The notes: generated by a model from the sequence alone, not told the origin. Positions 9,140-18,834 are shown, counted from the stretch's first letter. The stretch is 36,458 nt of DNA from Chloroflexota bacterium (GCA_009837355.1 VXTR01000033.1:1-36458), one strand, 5' to 3'. A program made the numbers and translations.

Positions 9140-9496
9140 CTATCGCGTGGCGGGCAGGTTTGGTGGGTCCGCCGGCCCCTCAAGCTGAAGGTGGCGGCTG
9201 AGTGCGGGAACCGGCCGCCCACGCGACGGCGGCAGGCACGAGGGCGGACAGCGAGAAAGGCGCAGCCAGGGCGGAGCAAGACGCGTGTCGGCGAAGATGC
9301 TATCGGGATGGCGTCGGACAGTGCAACGGCAGTATGAGCTGTGGTATCCCCGCATCAAGTCGTACGTGGTGCAATCTTCGGCCAGTACGATTCCGTTCGC
9401 TTCCGACGCCCTTTCGAGGTCGGCGATGGACTCCGGGGAAATTAGGACGCCGAAATCGACACGGTACTGGCCAATGCAATACTGCCCCTCCTTCAT
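9140..9496 (-). CDS. Hypothetical protein, doubtful C-terminal half
   Basis: 118 residues from the ATG at 9496, which has GGGAGG 8 nt upstream. The first 60 residues look like real protein (YCIGQYRVDFGVLI, then SIADLERASEANGIVLAED). After about residue 65 the sequence becomes Pro/Arg/Ser-rich and resembles out-of-frame GC-rich translation. A truncated or frameshifted small gene is the likeliest reading. No family is recognised. It lies just downstream of the SRAP gene on the same strand. Confidence 0.35.
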   Translation of the reverse strand: MKEGQYCIGQYRVDFGVLISPESIADLERASEANGIVLAEDCTTYDLMRGYHSSYCRCTVRRHPDSIFADTRLAPPWLRLSRCPPSCLPPSRGRPVPALSRHLQLEGPADPPNLPATR

Positions 9497-9660
9497 GGTC
9501 TTGGCCTCCCATCGACGTTGCTCGGCGCGTCTTGCGTGGCTTTATTCCATCCTCCGCTGTGCGTCAGCGTCAAGATGCCACGGGAGCTTCCCGCTAATGG
9601 AGGCCAGGGACGAACGCCTGGGGACCAAAACGCCCTACAACAACAGAACGGGCCGATTGG

Positions 9661-10335
9661 CTACAACAATCGCGGCGAGGCGGTGACTGCGGATGCGATG
9701 AGCTGCGGGCCGTCAGTGCCAGGCCGGTTGACGGCATCAGACACTGGGCGCGCCATCAGGTCTGGCCATTCTCTGGGCGCTAGCAGGTCTGGGAGCATTT
9801 CCGGTTCGGTTTCCCTGTTCAACCAGGCGTCGTAATCGCCTTCGTCCAAAACGACCGGCATCCGGTTGTGGATTGGCTCCATCAGCGAGTTGGGCGGGCA
9901 GGTAATGACGCAGGCGGCTTCATCATCGCCGGCGTTGTAGATGCCGGCCAGCGCAAAGGGTCTTTCGTCAAGGCGGTGAATCCACAGCGGCGTTCGCGTG
10001 CCGCCGTTGTTGCGCCACTCGTAGAAGCCGTTGACCGGCACTAGGCAGCGACCTTGGGCAAAGGCCGAGCGAAAGGCGGGCCGCTCCGTAAGGGTCTCGC
10101 TGCGGGCATTGAACAACGGGCGTGACGAACCACCGCTACGCCGGGGACTAGAAGTGAAGCCCCAGGGCATGACCGCGCCGATTCTGCGGCCACCCTCAAC
10201 CTTAATCGCAAGAATCGGGGCTGTCGGGGCGACGTTCCAGGAGGGCCGGTAGGCGGCTTCGAGCCAGCACGGATTGGACCGGAACTGAACGGCCAGGTCG
10301 CCCAGCTCGGCGAATATGCTGAATCTGCCGCACAT
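9661..10335 (-). CDS. SRAP/HMCES-family abasic-site processing protein, copy 1
   Basis: A 224-residue protein of usual SRAP length. The start at 10335 is fixed by the family's obligatory MCGR N-terminus: after Met removal Cys2 is the catalytic nucleophile that forms a covalent link with abasic sites in single-stranded DNA. Other family hallmarks are present: SWNVAPT, LFNARSET (active-site Asn), NGFYEW (Glu) and EPIHNRMPV (His). It is strongly similar throughout to the second SRAP at 31750-32430, including the shared C-terminal NRxxxDGPQL. It follows a broken lipoprotein gene by 139 bp and is not linked to the polymerase genes. A role in protecting or repairing abasic sites is established for the family (YedK/HMCES). 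Confidence 0.93.
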   Translation of the reverse strand: MCGRFSIFAELGDLAVQFRSNPCWLEAAYRPSWNVAPTAPILAIKVEGGRRIGAVMPWGFTSSPRRSGGSSRPLFNARSETLTERPAFRSAFAQGRCLVPVNGFYEWRNNGGTRTPLWIHRLDERPFALAGIYNAGDDEAACVITCPPNSLMEPIHNRMPVVLDEGDYDAWLNRETEPEMLPDLLAPREWPDLMARPVSDAVNRPGTDGPQLIASAVTASPRLL

Positions 10336-10474
10336 GACAATTGCTCTGATAAGGAACGATTCGGATGCGGCCCCGTAGTGGGAACGCCGGCATTGATCGT
10401 AAGCTTCAGGTCCTTGATGAAATTGAATACGAGACCGTTGAATGATGTTGGGTATTCCTCCGGTCTTGCTTCCG

Positions 10475-10936
10475 TTAGAAGGCAATGCTGGTGTCCAGGC
10501 CAAGGTCGATTTGGTCAACCGCCACTACAAACCGGAGCAGTTCGGTTCCGCGCCCGTAGAACAGGAACGGCGCCGTGGCAGGGGCCGTAATCTTGACGTT
10601 CGGAGTCTGTCCGGTTGAAACCGTGAATGGAAATGCGGCAATGTTGGTGACCACCGCTTGGTCGTCCTCGAACTCCACGTCGGCCACATCCCAGGCCGCC
10701 GCAGCCCCACCGCTATCGATCAGGTCCGATTCGGGAACGACGCTCAACGATGCGTTCAGGCTGACCAACTGCTCGGCCAGCGCAGCCACCGGGGTTTGAC
10801 CGTTGGCGCTATTGTTGCTTGCCACCACGTCACGCGGGTCGGGTTATGGCTGCGGCTCGCTGCCGCAGGCCATGCTGCCGGCCAGCAGCAGAGCGGCCAC
10901 GGCGACGATAAAGACACCGGTTCGGGGCTTCATCAT
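10475..10936 (-). pseudogene. Lipoprotein gene interrupted by an in-frame TAA
   Basis: The ATG at 10936 (AGAGGT 6 nt upstream) begins a lipoprotein signal, FIVAVAALLLAGSMAC. The frame then reads GSEPQP and stops at TAA (10844-10846), but continues in the same frame, without a shift, as PDPRDVVASNNSANGQTPVA through about 120 further residues to 10475. The downstream part is acidic with regular hydrophobic alternation (FLFYGRGTELLRFVVAVDQI), suggesting a real beta-rich domain. One substitution would restore a 153-residue lipoprotein. It may be a recent nonsense mutation, a sequencing error, or a strain variant. A restart at the GTG at 10828 would make a product without a signal. Function is unknown. 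Confidence 0.65.
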
Positions 10937-11295
10937 GGGGAGACCTCTGGTTACATTTGCTTGGTTCCGGCAGGCATGATACCACCCCACGCGCCGCAGT
11001 TCGGAGACCAAGCTGGTATCCAGCGGATACACAGGGTCCCTGGGAGACCACCGGAGGCCGTTTGCGATACCGCGGTCTGGGCGGGGTCAGCTCCCCGGGG
11101 CGCCCTTCCGTGATGAACCGCGCCGCAAATAACAGATCAGATAACAGACTGGTTAATCGCACCGAAAAAAATCACTCCCCCCGCCGCTCAGGTTCCGCCG
11201 AGCGCCGGCTCCACTACCAAATGGCCAAATGTTAGAATGCGCAATATCGATGGTAGGCAAGAGTCGGCTTTCGGGCTCCACATAAGGAATATTGT

Positions 11296-13659
11296 ATGCA
11301 GAACGCTGGTTTGCGTGCGGAGAACCAAACACTCCGGACACGCCTGTCGGGGCTTACCGAGGCCATGCTGCGCATCAGCGAGGAGCTCGACCTGGATGCC
11401 GTCCTGCAACGAGTAGTCGATGCCGCCCGGTCCCTGACGGGAGCCCGCTACGGCGCGATCATGACCATAGACGACGCCGGGGCGCTGCAAGACCTGCTGA
11501 TCTCCGGCCTGTCCGATGATGAAATGCAGGAACTGGTGGCCCAGACGGACGGACCTGGCATCTTCCGACTGCTGTCCAATATCGAGGGCCAGATCAGGAG
11601 CGCGGATTTCATTGCTTACCTTCAATCGATGGGTTTTGACGAGTTCAGCCCGCGGATCGGCGCCTTCCTCGGAACCGAAATATGTGTACGGGACGGACGG
11701 GTGGGACACATCTACATCGGCGAAAAAGAGGACGGAGCGGAGTTCACCCAGGAGGACGAGGACACCCTGGAGTTGTTCGCCGGCCAGGCGGCGGTCGCCA
11801 TCGTCAACGCCAGGCGTTACGGCGCGGAGCAGCGGGCCAACTCGGACCTGGAGGCATTGGTCAACACCTCTCCGGTGGGCGTGCTGGTCTTTGACGCAGC
11901 CACCCGGGACGTGGTAACGCTCAACCGTGAGGCGCAGCGGATCTTCGGCGTTCCGGCGATGGGGGAACGCCCGGTTGCGCGGCACCTGGAGACCATCGCG
12001 TTCCGTCGCCTGGACGGGAGCGATGTCCCGGCTCACGAGCTTCCCCTGGAGCGCGCGATACGGAGTGGCGAAACGGAACGGGCTGCGGAGTTTGTCATCC
12101 ACCGCCCCGACGGGGAGCGGGTGAGCGTGCTCATCAACACCACGCCCATCCATTCCGAGGAAAACGGGGTGCTGTCGGTGGTGGCGACGATTCAGGACAT
12201 CACGCCGCTGGAGGAGCTGGAGCGGCTGAGGGCGGAGTTCCTTGGGATGGTCAGCCACGAACTGCGCACCCCGCTGGCGTCCATCAAGGGTTCCGCCGCC
12301 ACCGTTCTGGGGACGACGTCTCCCCTGGACCCGGCCGAGACCCGCCAGTTCGTACGCATCATTGAGGAACAGGCCGACCACATGCGGGATCTGATCAACA
12401 ACCTGCTGGACCTGACTCGCATCGAAACCGGGACCTTGTCGGTGGTTGCGGAGCCCACGGATCTGTCGGATGTGATCGATCAGGCCAGGAACGCATTCCT
12501 GAGCGGCGGTTACCGGAACACCATCGAGGTTGACGTGTCGCCGGAGCTGCCGCGGGTGAGCGCCGACCGGCAACGCTTGGTGCAGGTGTTGCACAACCTG
12601 TTTTCCAACGCCTCCCAGTACTCCCGGGAGTGGTCCGTCATCGCGGTGGAGGCGAGGGCAGAAGACCTCCACGTGGCGGTTTCCGTGATCGACGAGGGGG
12701 CCGGAATATCCGCCGAAAACCTGCCTCGTCTGTTCAGCAAATTCTCCCGCATCGAGGTGGAGGGCCGGCCCGAAGTCAACCGGCATGGCTTGGGATTGGC
12801 CATCTGCCGCGGGATCATTGAAGCCCACGGTGGGCGCATCTCGGCCACCAGCGACGGCGAGAATCGCGGCACACGGTTCACGTTCACGCTGCCGGTCGTG
12901 GACCCGGTCGCCCACAAGACGCCCAATGAACCGCCATCCGAACGCGCTCAGATGAAAAGTGACCGGAGAGAGGGCCAGCGCATCCTGGTCGTGGACGACG
13001 ATCCCCAGATCCTTCGTTACGTGCGCAACACCCTGTCGGAGGCCGGCTACCGGGTGCTGGTGACCGGCGACCCCGACCGGGCCGCCGACCTGATCAAGGA
13101 CGAAGACCCGCACCTGGCGCTCCTCAATCTGGTGCTGCCGAGGATCGACGGCTTCGAGTTGATGCAGCGCATTCGGAACGATTCCGACGTGGCCATCATA
13201 ATCCTGTCCGGACGGGGACGCGGCCAGGACATCGCCCGGGCCTTCGAGCTGGGCGCGGACGATTACGTGGTCAAGCCCTTTTCGTCAGCGGAACTGGTGG
13301 CGAGGGTGAAGGCGGCCCTGCGCAAGCGGGCCCGGTACCAGCGGACGCTTTCCCCGGAACCGTTCAGCGTGGGAGCGCTGACCATCAACTACACGGACCG
13401 TACCGTCACGGTGGCCGGCGAACCGGCCGACCTGACCGCTACGGAATACCGGTTTCTCTGCGAACTGGCGGACCGGCCGGGCAGGGCGGTGTCTCACGAC
13501 CAGCTGCTGGAACGGGTCTGGGGACGCAATCACTCCGGGAGCGTGGGTCTCGTCAGGGCGGTGGTGAAGAACGTGCGGCAGAAGCTGGGGGACGATGCGA
13601 GACGGCCCTCGTACGTCGTGACCGAGCCCGGCGTCGGGTACCGGCTGGCTGCCCCATAG
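11296..13659 (+). CDS. GAF-PAS histidine kinase fused to a receiver and OmpR-type DNA-binding domain
   Basis: 787 residues from the ATG with AAGGA 7 nt upstream. Order: short coiled N-terminus; GAF domain about 20-178; PAS about 185-308; HisKA with phospho-accepting His321 in MVSHELRTPLASIKGS; HATPase_c with N-box HNLFSNASQ, G1 DEGAGIS and G2 GLGLAI to about 535; receiver 562-680; winged-helix trans_reg_C to the end (TATEYRFLCEL, ending YVVTEPGVGYRL). No membrane segment is present, so it is a cytoplasmic sensor. Sensor, kinase and DNA-binding output are in one chain. The receiver keeps the acidic pocket (Asp567-569) and Lys660, but the phospho-acceptor site reads LLNLVLP, with Asn611 for Asp. 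Canonical phosphotransfer to this receiver is therefore doubtful. Confidence 0.93.
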   Translation: MQNAGLRAENQTLRTRLSGLTEAMLRISEELDLDAVLQRVVDAARSLTGARYGAIMTIDDAGALQDLLISGLSDDEMQELVAQTDGPGIFRLLSNIEGQIRSADFIAYLQSMGFDEFSPRIGAFLGTEICVRDGRVGHIYIGEKEDGAEFTQEDEDTLELFAGQAAVAIVNARRYGAEQRANSDLEALVNTSPVGVLVFDAATRDVVTLNREAQRIFGVPAMGERPVARHLETIAFRRLDGSDVPAHELPLERAIRSGETERAAEFVIHRPDGERVSVLINTTPIHSEENGVLSVVATIQDITPLEELERLRAEFLGMVSHELRTPLASIKGSAATVLGTTSPLDPAETRQFVRIIEEQADHMRDLINNLLDLTRIETGTLSVVAEPTDLSDVIDQARNAFLSGGYRNTIEVDVSPELPRVSADRQRLVQVLHNLFSNASQYSREWSVIAVEARAEDLHVAVSVIDEGAGISAENLPRLFSKFSRIEVEGRPEVNRHGLGLAICRGIIEAHGGRISATSDGENRGTRFTFTLPVVDPVAHKTPNEPPSERAQMKSDRREGQRILVVDDDPQILRYVRNTLSEAGYRVLVTGDPDRAADLIKDEDPHLALLNLVLPRIDGFELMQRIRNDSDVAIIILSGRGRGQDIARAFELGADDYVVKPFSSAELVARVKAALRKRARYQRTLSPEPFSVGALTINYTDRTVTVAGEPADLTATEYRFLCELADRPGRAVSHDQLLERVWGRNHSGSVGLVRAVVKNVRQKLGDDARRPSYVVTEPGVGYRLAAP

Positions 13660-13769
13660 AAGAGCCATTCCGGTTAGCGCCAGCGGGCAGCGCGGCGCGT
13701 ATAGTTTATTGACGCCTTGGCGCGGCCGCCTTTGCCTCATTTTCAAGGAGCGGCCGGCAGTGCGCCGCT

Positions 13770-15192
13770 TTGAGTGAAGTTTTTTCATTTCAGGCGGTTG
13801 ACATATGGGGGGATCTGGTCGCGCTGAAAACGGCAGACCACCGCCGCTCGGTCGGCAACCCGGGGGCGGCAACGCTGACTTTCATCCTGGCCGGCGACGA
13901 CGCAGACGACGCCACGGCCACGGTAACCATCTCACATGACAACACCAACAACCCCTACACAGTCTGCATCAACAGCAGCCACCTCACCCTGCCATATACC
14001 AGTCAAACGGACTGCGGCACCACCAACGTCTGGCACGCCGAGGTCTGCGTCAACACCGCCGACAATACGATTGACTCAACCATCACTGTTGAGGCGACGT
14101 GCAACAGCACAACGGGTCGTGCTTGGAATACTAACGTCTGCGCCTCGAACGGGGGGAATGTCATAAGCGGTCGCACGGAGACATATTGCGTGGGCAGTTG
14201 GCACGAGGGCACGGTGTACGACTATAACGACGGCAACAACACGGCCACCATCACCGCGCAGGCGGGAACCGGCGGGGGGAGATGACGCGCCGTCGCCCAG
14301 CGCCGCCAGGTCCGGCGCGCCCAGCGTCACCGTCCAATGGGAGGCGGTGGCGACGGTGAACGGCGTTGCGGTGACCCACTACCAGGTGGAGCGGTCGGCC
14401 AGCGACCATGAAATGGTGGCGGACAACGTGCGGGAAACCACCTGGATCGACACCACCGTACAGCCGGGGCGGACCTACTGCTACCGGGTGCGGGCGGTGA
14501 ACGGCGCGGGAGTGGCCGGGCCACCCTCGGTTCCCATCAACGCCTCCGTCGCCGCCGGCGAGGTAAGAACGATTACCGAGACGCAGTTCGAGACGGTGTC
14601 TGAGACGGACGAGGTGATAGTCGAAGTGGAGGTGCCGTTGCTGCCGGCCGGGCCCACGGGCCTGACGGCCATGGCCGAGGGGGAGGAGGCCATCGCGCTG
14701 ACCTGGAGCGGCCCGGATCGGCTGTACGACCAGCCCGTGAGCGGGTACGAGGTGGAAGCGTCGGAGGACGGGGAACTATGGAAGACCCTGGAGTCCCGGG
14801 TGGACGGCGCGTCATACACGCACCGGGGGCTGGTGCCCGGTTCCACCCGCTACTACCGGGTCTATGCGCACAACGGCGCAGGCCGCAGCCTGGCGTCGGA
14901 GGCGGTTCAGGCCACCACGGAAGGCGAGCCGCCGGGGCCGCAGTCCGTGGCCGAGTTGTTCCGTCCGCTGATTGACTGCGGCCTGCTCACCGCGGTGTTC
15001 CACTACGACAACGCGACGCAGGAGTGGACGTTCTTCGACCCGGCGCCGGAGTTCGCCGGTTTGAACACGCTGGCGCCCATCGACTTGGGCGCAGACCCGC
15101 CGGTCATCCTCATCGTGCACGTGAGGAGCATACGGGTGGAGTTCCTGGGGCAGACGCTGTACCCGGGGTGGAACTACATCACCGTGCCTTGA
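13770..15192 (+). pseudogene. FN3-domain secreted protein split by a 1-nt shift in a G6 run
   Basis: Two frames join into one protein. The first (TTG at 13770, 171 residues) is a Cys- and Asn/Thr-rich beta-type segment ending AGTGGGR at a TGA (14283-14285). If one G is removed from the six at 14274-14279, reading continues as GGDDAPSPSAARSG into an FN3 domain (SVTVQWEAV...HYQVERS), then a second FN3, then a C-terminal module with WTFFDPAPEF and LYPGWNYITVP to 15192. No signal peptide is visible and the TTG has no ribosome-binding site, so the 5' end may also be damaged or lie in another frame. Homopolymer error and real inactivation are both possible. Extracellular location is inferred from domain content. 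Confidence 0.65.
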
Positions 15193-15199
15193 TTGCTGA

Positions 15200-15221
15200 G
15201 CGACCCGGCGCCTGGGGTCGC
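15200..15221 (+). terminator. Possible hairpin terminator after the split FN3 gene
   Basis: GCGACCC (15200-15206) and GGGTCGC (15215-15221) form a perfect 7-bp stem with an 8-nt loop, starting 8 bp after the stop codon. There is no T tract, so this is only a candidate. Confidence 0.35.
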
Positions 15222-15333
15222 CGCAGGCGCTGCGGTCAGCCTGTGCCAGGGCCCACTCGTCGAGGGTCCCGCCACCGGACTGTCGGGCGGGGATGAATTC
15301 ACGGAGTTGGGGAAGGCCCGCTCACGTGGTGAT

Positions 15334-15347
15334 TTCGCTATAGCGAA
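15334..15347. promoter_or_regulatory. Perfect 14-bp palindrome, candidate operator
   Basis: TTCGCTATAGCGAA is a perfect palindrome in the non-coding region 370 bp upstream of the next FN3 gene. A looser relative (GCATATAGTGAAT) occurs near 15514. A dimeric DNA-binding protein is the natural inference; no binding protein can be named. Confidence 0.4.
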
Positions 15348-15434
15348 CTAATGAGCGACAGACAAGGGTTTGCTGTCAGTGAAGGGACTTGGGTCGGGCG
15401 AGATTGACCCGGATACGCCGTAGCTTTGACGAAA

Positions 15435-15477
15435 AGCGGCGAAATCTGTGCCGCTGGGTTAGAGCGAAATCTGCGCT
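15435..15477. repeat. Two tandem stem-loops sharing a GAAATCTG loop
   Basis: AGCGGC/GCCGCT (15435-15440, 15450-15455) and AGCG/CGCT (15463-15466, 15474-15477) enclose related loops that contain AAATCTG. The sequence CGAAATC recurs in inverted orientation at 15331 and 15592, giving four copies in about 270 bp. Confidence 0.45.
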
Positions 15478-15717
15478 GTTTGGCTAGTATGACGAACTAT
15501 CACGATGATTGATTTGCATATAGTGAATCTTTACGATAATATGGCGCCAGAGATCACGCTGAATTGCTCATATTTCCCTAGAAATACGTTTGATTTCGTC
15601 GTGTAAGACGCCTTTTCGCCGAATTACGGAGCGCCTGCCGCCATGCTCGGCTGACGCTGTGTTGAGACCGGCGAGTCGGCCATTGGCAGCAATGGCAAAC
15701 GCCAGGGAGGTCCTTAG

Positions 15718-17958
15718 ATGACGTCGTTAGTGAACAACGCCAAAAGCGCTTTTAGCAAAATCCTGGGTCGGCGCCGGCCTCCCAATCTCCTTGTGATGCT
15801 CGCGATGTTCGGCCTGGGCGCAGTCCTTGCCCTCTCGGTCATTACCTTCACTCGGGGACTGGAAGCCCAATCCGGGTATCAGTGGTTGGTGGAGGTGCTG
15901 GACGATTCGTCACCCGATTACGTGGACCTTCGTGTCCGTCTCGACCGAAGTGGCGGCGGCTCTATCGCCGCCAGGGGAGGCCCCAGTGGGGCCTTTGGTG
16001 GAGGCCTCAGGGGCGCCTTAGGGGGACCCCAGGGGCAAGGAGCGACAGGACATCTGACCGCTGTGCCCGGCCACCCGGGCGATGTGGAACTCGCCTGGTC
16101 TGACGGGGCGGTGCCGATTGGAGATGCCGTTTCTCACTACGAAATCGAGCGGTCCAGTACAGGGAGCGCCACGGATTGGAGTCTCCTGTATACCGTTGAT
16201 GGGGAATGGGCGAAGGAGTACACCGATTGGGGATTGGACCCCGGTCATACCTGGCACTACCGGGTGCGTTGGCAGTACTACAGCGGCGGGTACAGTGAGT
16301 ACTCTAACGTGGCTTCGGCCACCGTGCCGGGCTGGCCGCCGTCGGCGCCTCTAGTGGATGCCTACGCTGCCGGAACCGGGGGAGTCTATGTCCAGTGGGA
16401 TACGTACAGCGATGAAGACAACCCGGTGACGGGCCACGAAATACAAACCTCCGACGACGGCGGGAGCAGCTACTCGGCCCTGAATTCCAACCTGCCGGCC
16501 TCGACCTACACCTATTACCACACGGGCCTTTCCGACGGCGCAGAGCGTTATTACCAGGTGCGTTCCTGCAGTGACAATGGTTGCAGCGAGTGGTCGGAAG
16601 CATCCGCAACTGTGGGCGAGTATCCCGTGCCAGCGCCGCCCACCCTCACGGCCTCGGCCAGCGGGTCTTCAGCCATCAGTCTGAGTTGGACTGAGCCTGA
16701 CGATGGTGGTTCCGCGATCACCGGATATGAGGTCGAGTGCAGTGAAGACGGAAGCGGTTGGGGGTATCTCTATGACTGCGGATGGTATCCCGGCGCTGAC
16801 CAGCGTTCTCTGACTCACAACAACCTGCTCAGCGACACCGAGCGGCATTATCGGATTCGGGGGAGCAACGGCAACGGTTCCGGCGGGTGGTCGGCTGCGG
16901 TCAAGGCCAGGACGGCCCGCGGCGTTCCGGGGCTCATTGAGAACCTGGAGGTCACGTCGGAGGACGATAGCAGCGTCGCCTTGCAGTGGAGCGAACCGCG
17001 TGGAGGCCCCATCAGCAGTTACGTGCTGGAACGGGGTGAATACCTGTACGAGGGTCAGACGTGGCAGCAGGTGGCCAGCCTCTCGGGAAGCGCCACCAGT
17101 TACACCGATACCGGTCTGTACTCCGGCACTTCGTACACGTACCGGATAACGCCGCATAACGAGGTTGGAGCCGGGCCTGAGTCTTACCATGCCTACGCTA
17201 CTACCACGGGCGCGTCTCAGCAGGCGCCCGGCGACATGGGATTGGTGCGCATCTCCAGCATCAGCGCTAACTCGGTAACCTACGCCTGGGATGCGCCAGA
17301 TGATGATGGTGGGAGGCCCATCACTCATTACGCGTATAACGGTTGGGAGCGATGCGGCTCCACGGTAACGGAGTTTGAGGGGCAGACCACGGGGCCCTCG
17401 ACCTCGCGAACGTTCTCCGGACTCTCGTGCGCGTCCACGAATTTGCATGAAATCGAGTTTCGGGTTGTTGCCTGGAACGAATTGGGAGCAGGAGTGTACT
17501 ACAGCCCCAGCTACTACAGCTTCGCGGCGATACCGAACCGAGGCGGTACACTGAACGTCAGCGTGAGCAGCCTGACTATCTCCGAGGGCAGTTCGGGTTC
17601 TTATACGCTCCGTCTGAACAAGGCTCCCACGAAGGACGTTGTCATCTGCACTCATACTGACGGCGATGCGGTGATCGCCGACCAGGTGCCTTGGTGGACT
17701 TGCCACGATCTGACGCCGTCCAACTGGAGCCAGGGCGTAACCATCACGCTGACCGCGCCGGAGGACGGCGACTTGGACGACCACGTGGCTGTGATTCACC
17801 AGGCCGTGGGTACGAACTCCAAGTACTGGGCGGGACCAGAACCCGATTTCCCGGACGACCGGCTTGACCCGGCGTTCCACTCCGTCTCGGGGCGGTCCGT
17901 CAAGGTAACCTTCACCGACACGGGCAGCAACACGGGCGACGGAGGTCCCGGCAGCTAG
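15718..17958 (+). CDS. Membrane-anchored or secreted protein with five FN3 domains
   Basis: 746 residues from the ATG, with GGAGGT 7 nt upstream. A basic N-terminus (LGRRRPPNL) precedes one hydrophobic segment at about 24-44, acting as a signal or anchor, then a short conserved-looking stretch. A Gly-rich linker (GGPSGAFGGGLRGALGGPQG) covers about 82-105. Five FN3 domains follow at approximately 112-208, 209-302, 305-400, 404-500 and 503-610, each with the YxxxR/YxIRxxN-type strand. The C-terminal 130 residues resemble a Calx-beta-type domain (SLTISEGSSGSYTLRLN). No enzyme domain is seen; an adhesive or scaffold role outside the cell is inferred. It follows another FN3 gene and is closed by a strong hairpin. 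Confidence 0.88.
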   Translation: MTSLVNNAKSAFSKILGRRRPPNLLVMLAMFGLGAVLALSVITFTRGLEAQSGYQWLVEVLDDSSPDYVDLRVRLDRSGGGSIAARGGPSGAFGGGLRGALGGPQGQGATGHLTAVPGHPGDVELAWSDGAVPIGDAVSHYEIERSSTGSATDWSLLYTVDGEWAKEYTDWGLDPGHTWHYRVRWQYYSGGYSEYSNVASATVPGWPPSAPLVDAYAAGTGGVYVQWDTYSDEDNPVTGHEIQTSDDGGSSYSALNSNLPASTYTYYHTGLSDGAERYYQVRSCSDNGCSEWSEASATVGEYPVPAPPTLTASASGSSAISLSWTEPDDGGSAITGYEVECSEDGSGWGYLYDCGWYPGADQRSLTHNNLLSDTERHYRIRGSNGNGSGGWSAAVKARTARGVPGLIENLEVTSEDDSSVALQWSEPRGGPISSYVLERGEYLYEGQTWQQVASLSGSATSYTDTGLYSGTSYTYRITPHNEVGAGPESYHAYATTTGASQQAPGDMGLVRISSISANSVTYAWDAPDDDGGRPITHYAYNGWERCGSTVTEFEGQTTGPSTSRTFSGLSCASTNLHEIEFRVVAWNELGAGVYYSPSYYSFAAIPNRGGTLNVSVSSLTISEGSSGSYTLRLNKAPTKDVVICTHTDGDAVIADQVPWWTCHDLTPSNWSQGVTITLTAPEDGDLDDHVAVIHQAVGTNSKYWAGPEPDFPDDRLDPAFHSVSGRSVKVTFTDTGSNTGDGGPGS

Positions 17959-17997
17959 GCGCCGCTGGCTTGGACTAACGTCCTGATCGGCCGGCAT

Positions 17998-18031
17998 CCA
18001 CCGGGGCGGTTCGCAATGGCCGCCCCGGTGG
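17998..18031 (+). terminator. Strong 12-bp hairpin after the FN3 gene
   Basis: CCACCGGGGCGG (17998-18009) pairs perfectly with CCGCCCCGGTGG (18020-18031) around a 10-nt loop, about 40 bp past the stop. No T run follows, so it could stop transcription weakly or stabilise the 3' end of the message. Confidence 0.55.
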
Positions 18032-18834
18032 ACGTCGAGCAAGTGACTGCGGTGCGGCAGCGCCGAGGGGTTCGCTGCAAACCGCCTCCTGACGATCTCC
18101 GTTGGTTGTTGGAATGGTTCCCCGGAGGGACTGCACTACGAACTTTCCGTTGGGAGGTTTTTCTCTGAGCAGGGCCTCTGGTGAGAAAACGCCCGGTGAT
18201 GCGAGCGTGATCAGGGCCCGCCCCTCGTGCCATATGCGGGAGCGGTTGGACGCCACTCACGCCTTCAACCCTGGTTTTCAGGGCCGGAAGGGTCGGGAGC
18301 CCGGTGAAGCCCCCGCCCGTTGGAAAGCCGCACCAATGTTGACCGCAACCTGAACGGCAAGGATAATCGACGCCCTACTTAACATTCCGTACCGGAAACG
18401 CGCCATGACGAATCGATCGGGCGCCGGGCTGGATTCTGAGCGCCGGCGGCGACCTTCGTCAGCGCGGGGCAGCCGGGCCGGACCAGGCCGTACAGATGGA
18501 CCTGGCCTCCCCAGGTATCGTGTGCGGCGGCGCAGATTCTGCCGCGGCGTGACAACGTTCAACGCGAAGACAGCATCGGCAGCGTGGTGAGAGGCTTCAC
18601 CATCCGTTCCACATTCTCAAGGGTGAGGGCGAACAGGCATCCTCAACCACGGCCGGCGTTGGCTGTTGCGCTGACCCGGAGCGAGCGAGCTCAGTCAGAA
18701 CCAACCCCCACGCCCTCGCTTCGGCAGACCCGGACCGGTGGCCCCCCTCGCGCCGACGGGTGGGGGATACGGCGCCGGCGTCCCTGGCAGATGTCAGCCC
18801 CAATAGGGAAGGCCGGGACGTCTCATGACCGCCC
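18032..18834. other. Long intergenic stretch, no gene recognised
   Basis: About 800 bp with only short, unconvincing open frames on both strands. No RNA gene, transposase fragment or clear promoter was recognised. The length is unusual for the rest of the window and may hold decayed sequence. Confidence 0.5.

Larger units (their letters stand above)
15193..15717. other. AT-richer intergenic region with stem-loops
   Basis: The 525 bp between two FN3 genes have no coding potential and are clearly AT-richer than their surroundings from about 15480 to 15615. They contain a hairpin, a perfect palindrome, two tandem stem-loops and repeated GCGAAATC elements, each listed separately. The last 15 bp hold the GGAGGT ribosome-binding site of the next gene. 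Confidence 0.6.

Noticed and set aside
11188-13113. Very long open frame antisense to the kinase/regulator gene
   Set aside because: It is an artefact of GC-rich codon use; the sense strand encodes a complete set of kinase, receiver and winged-helix motifs with a good ribosome-binding site.
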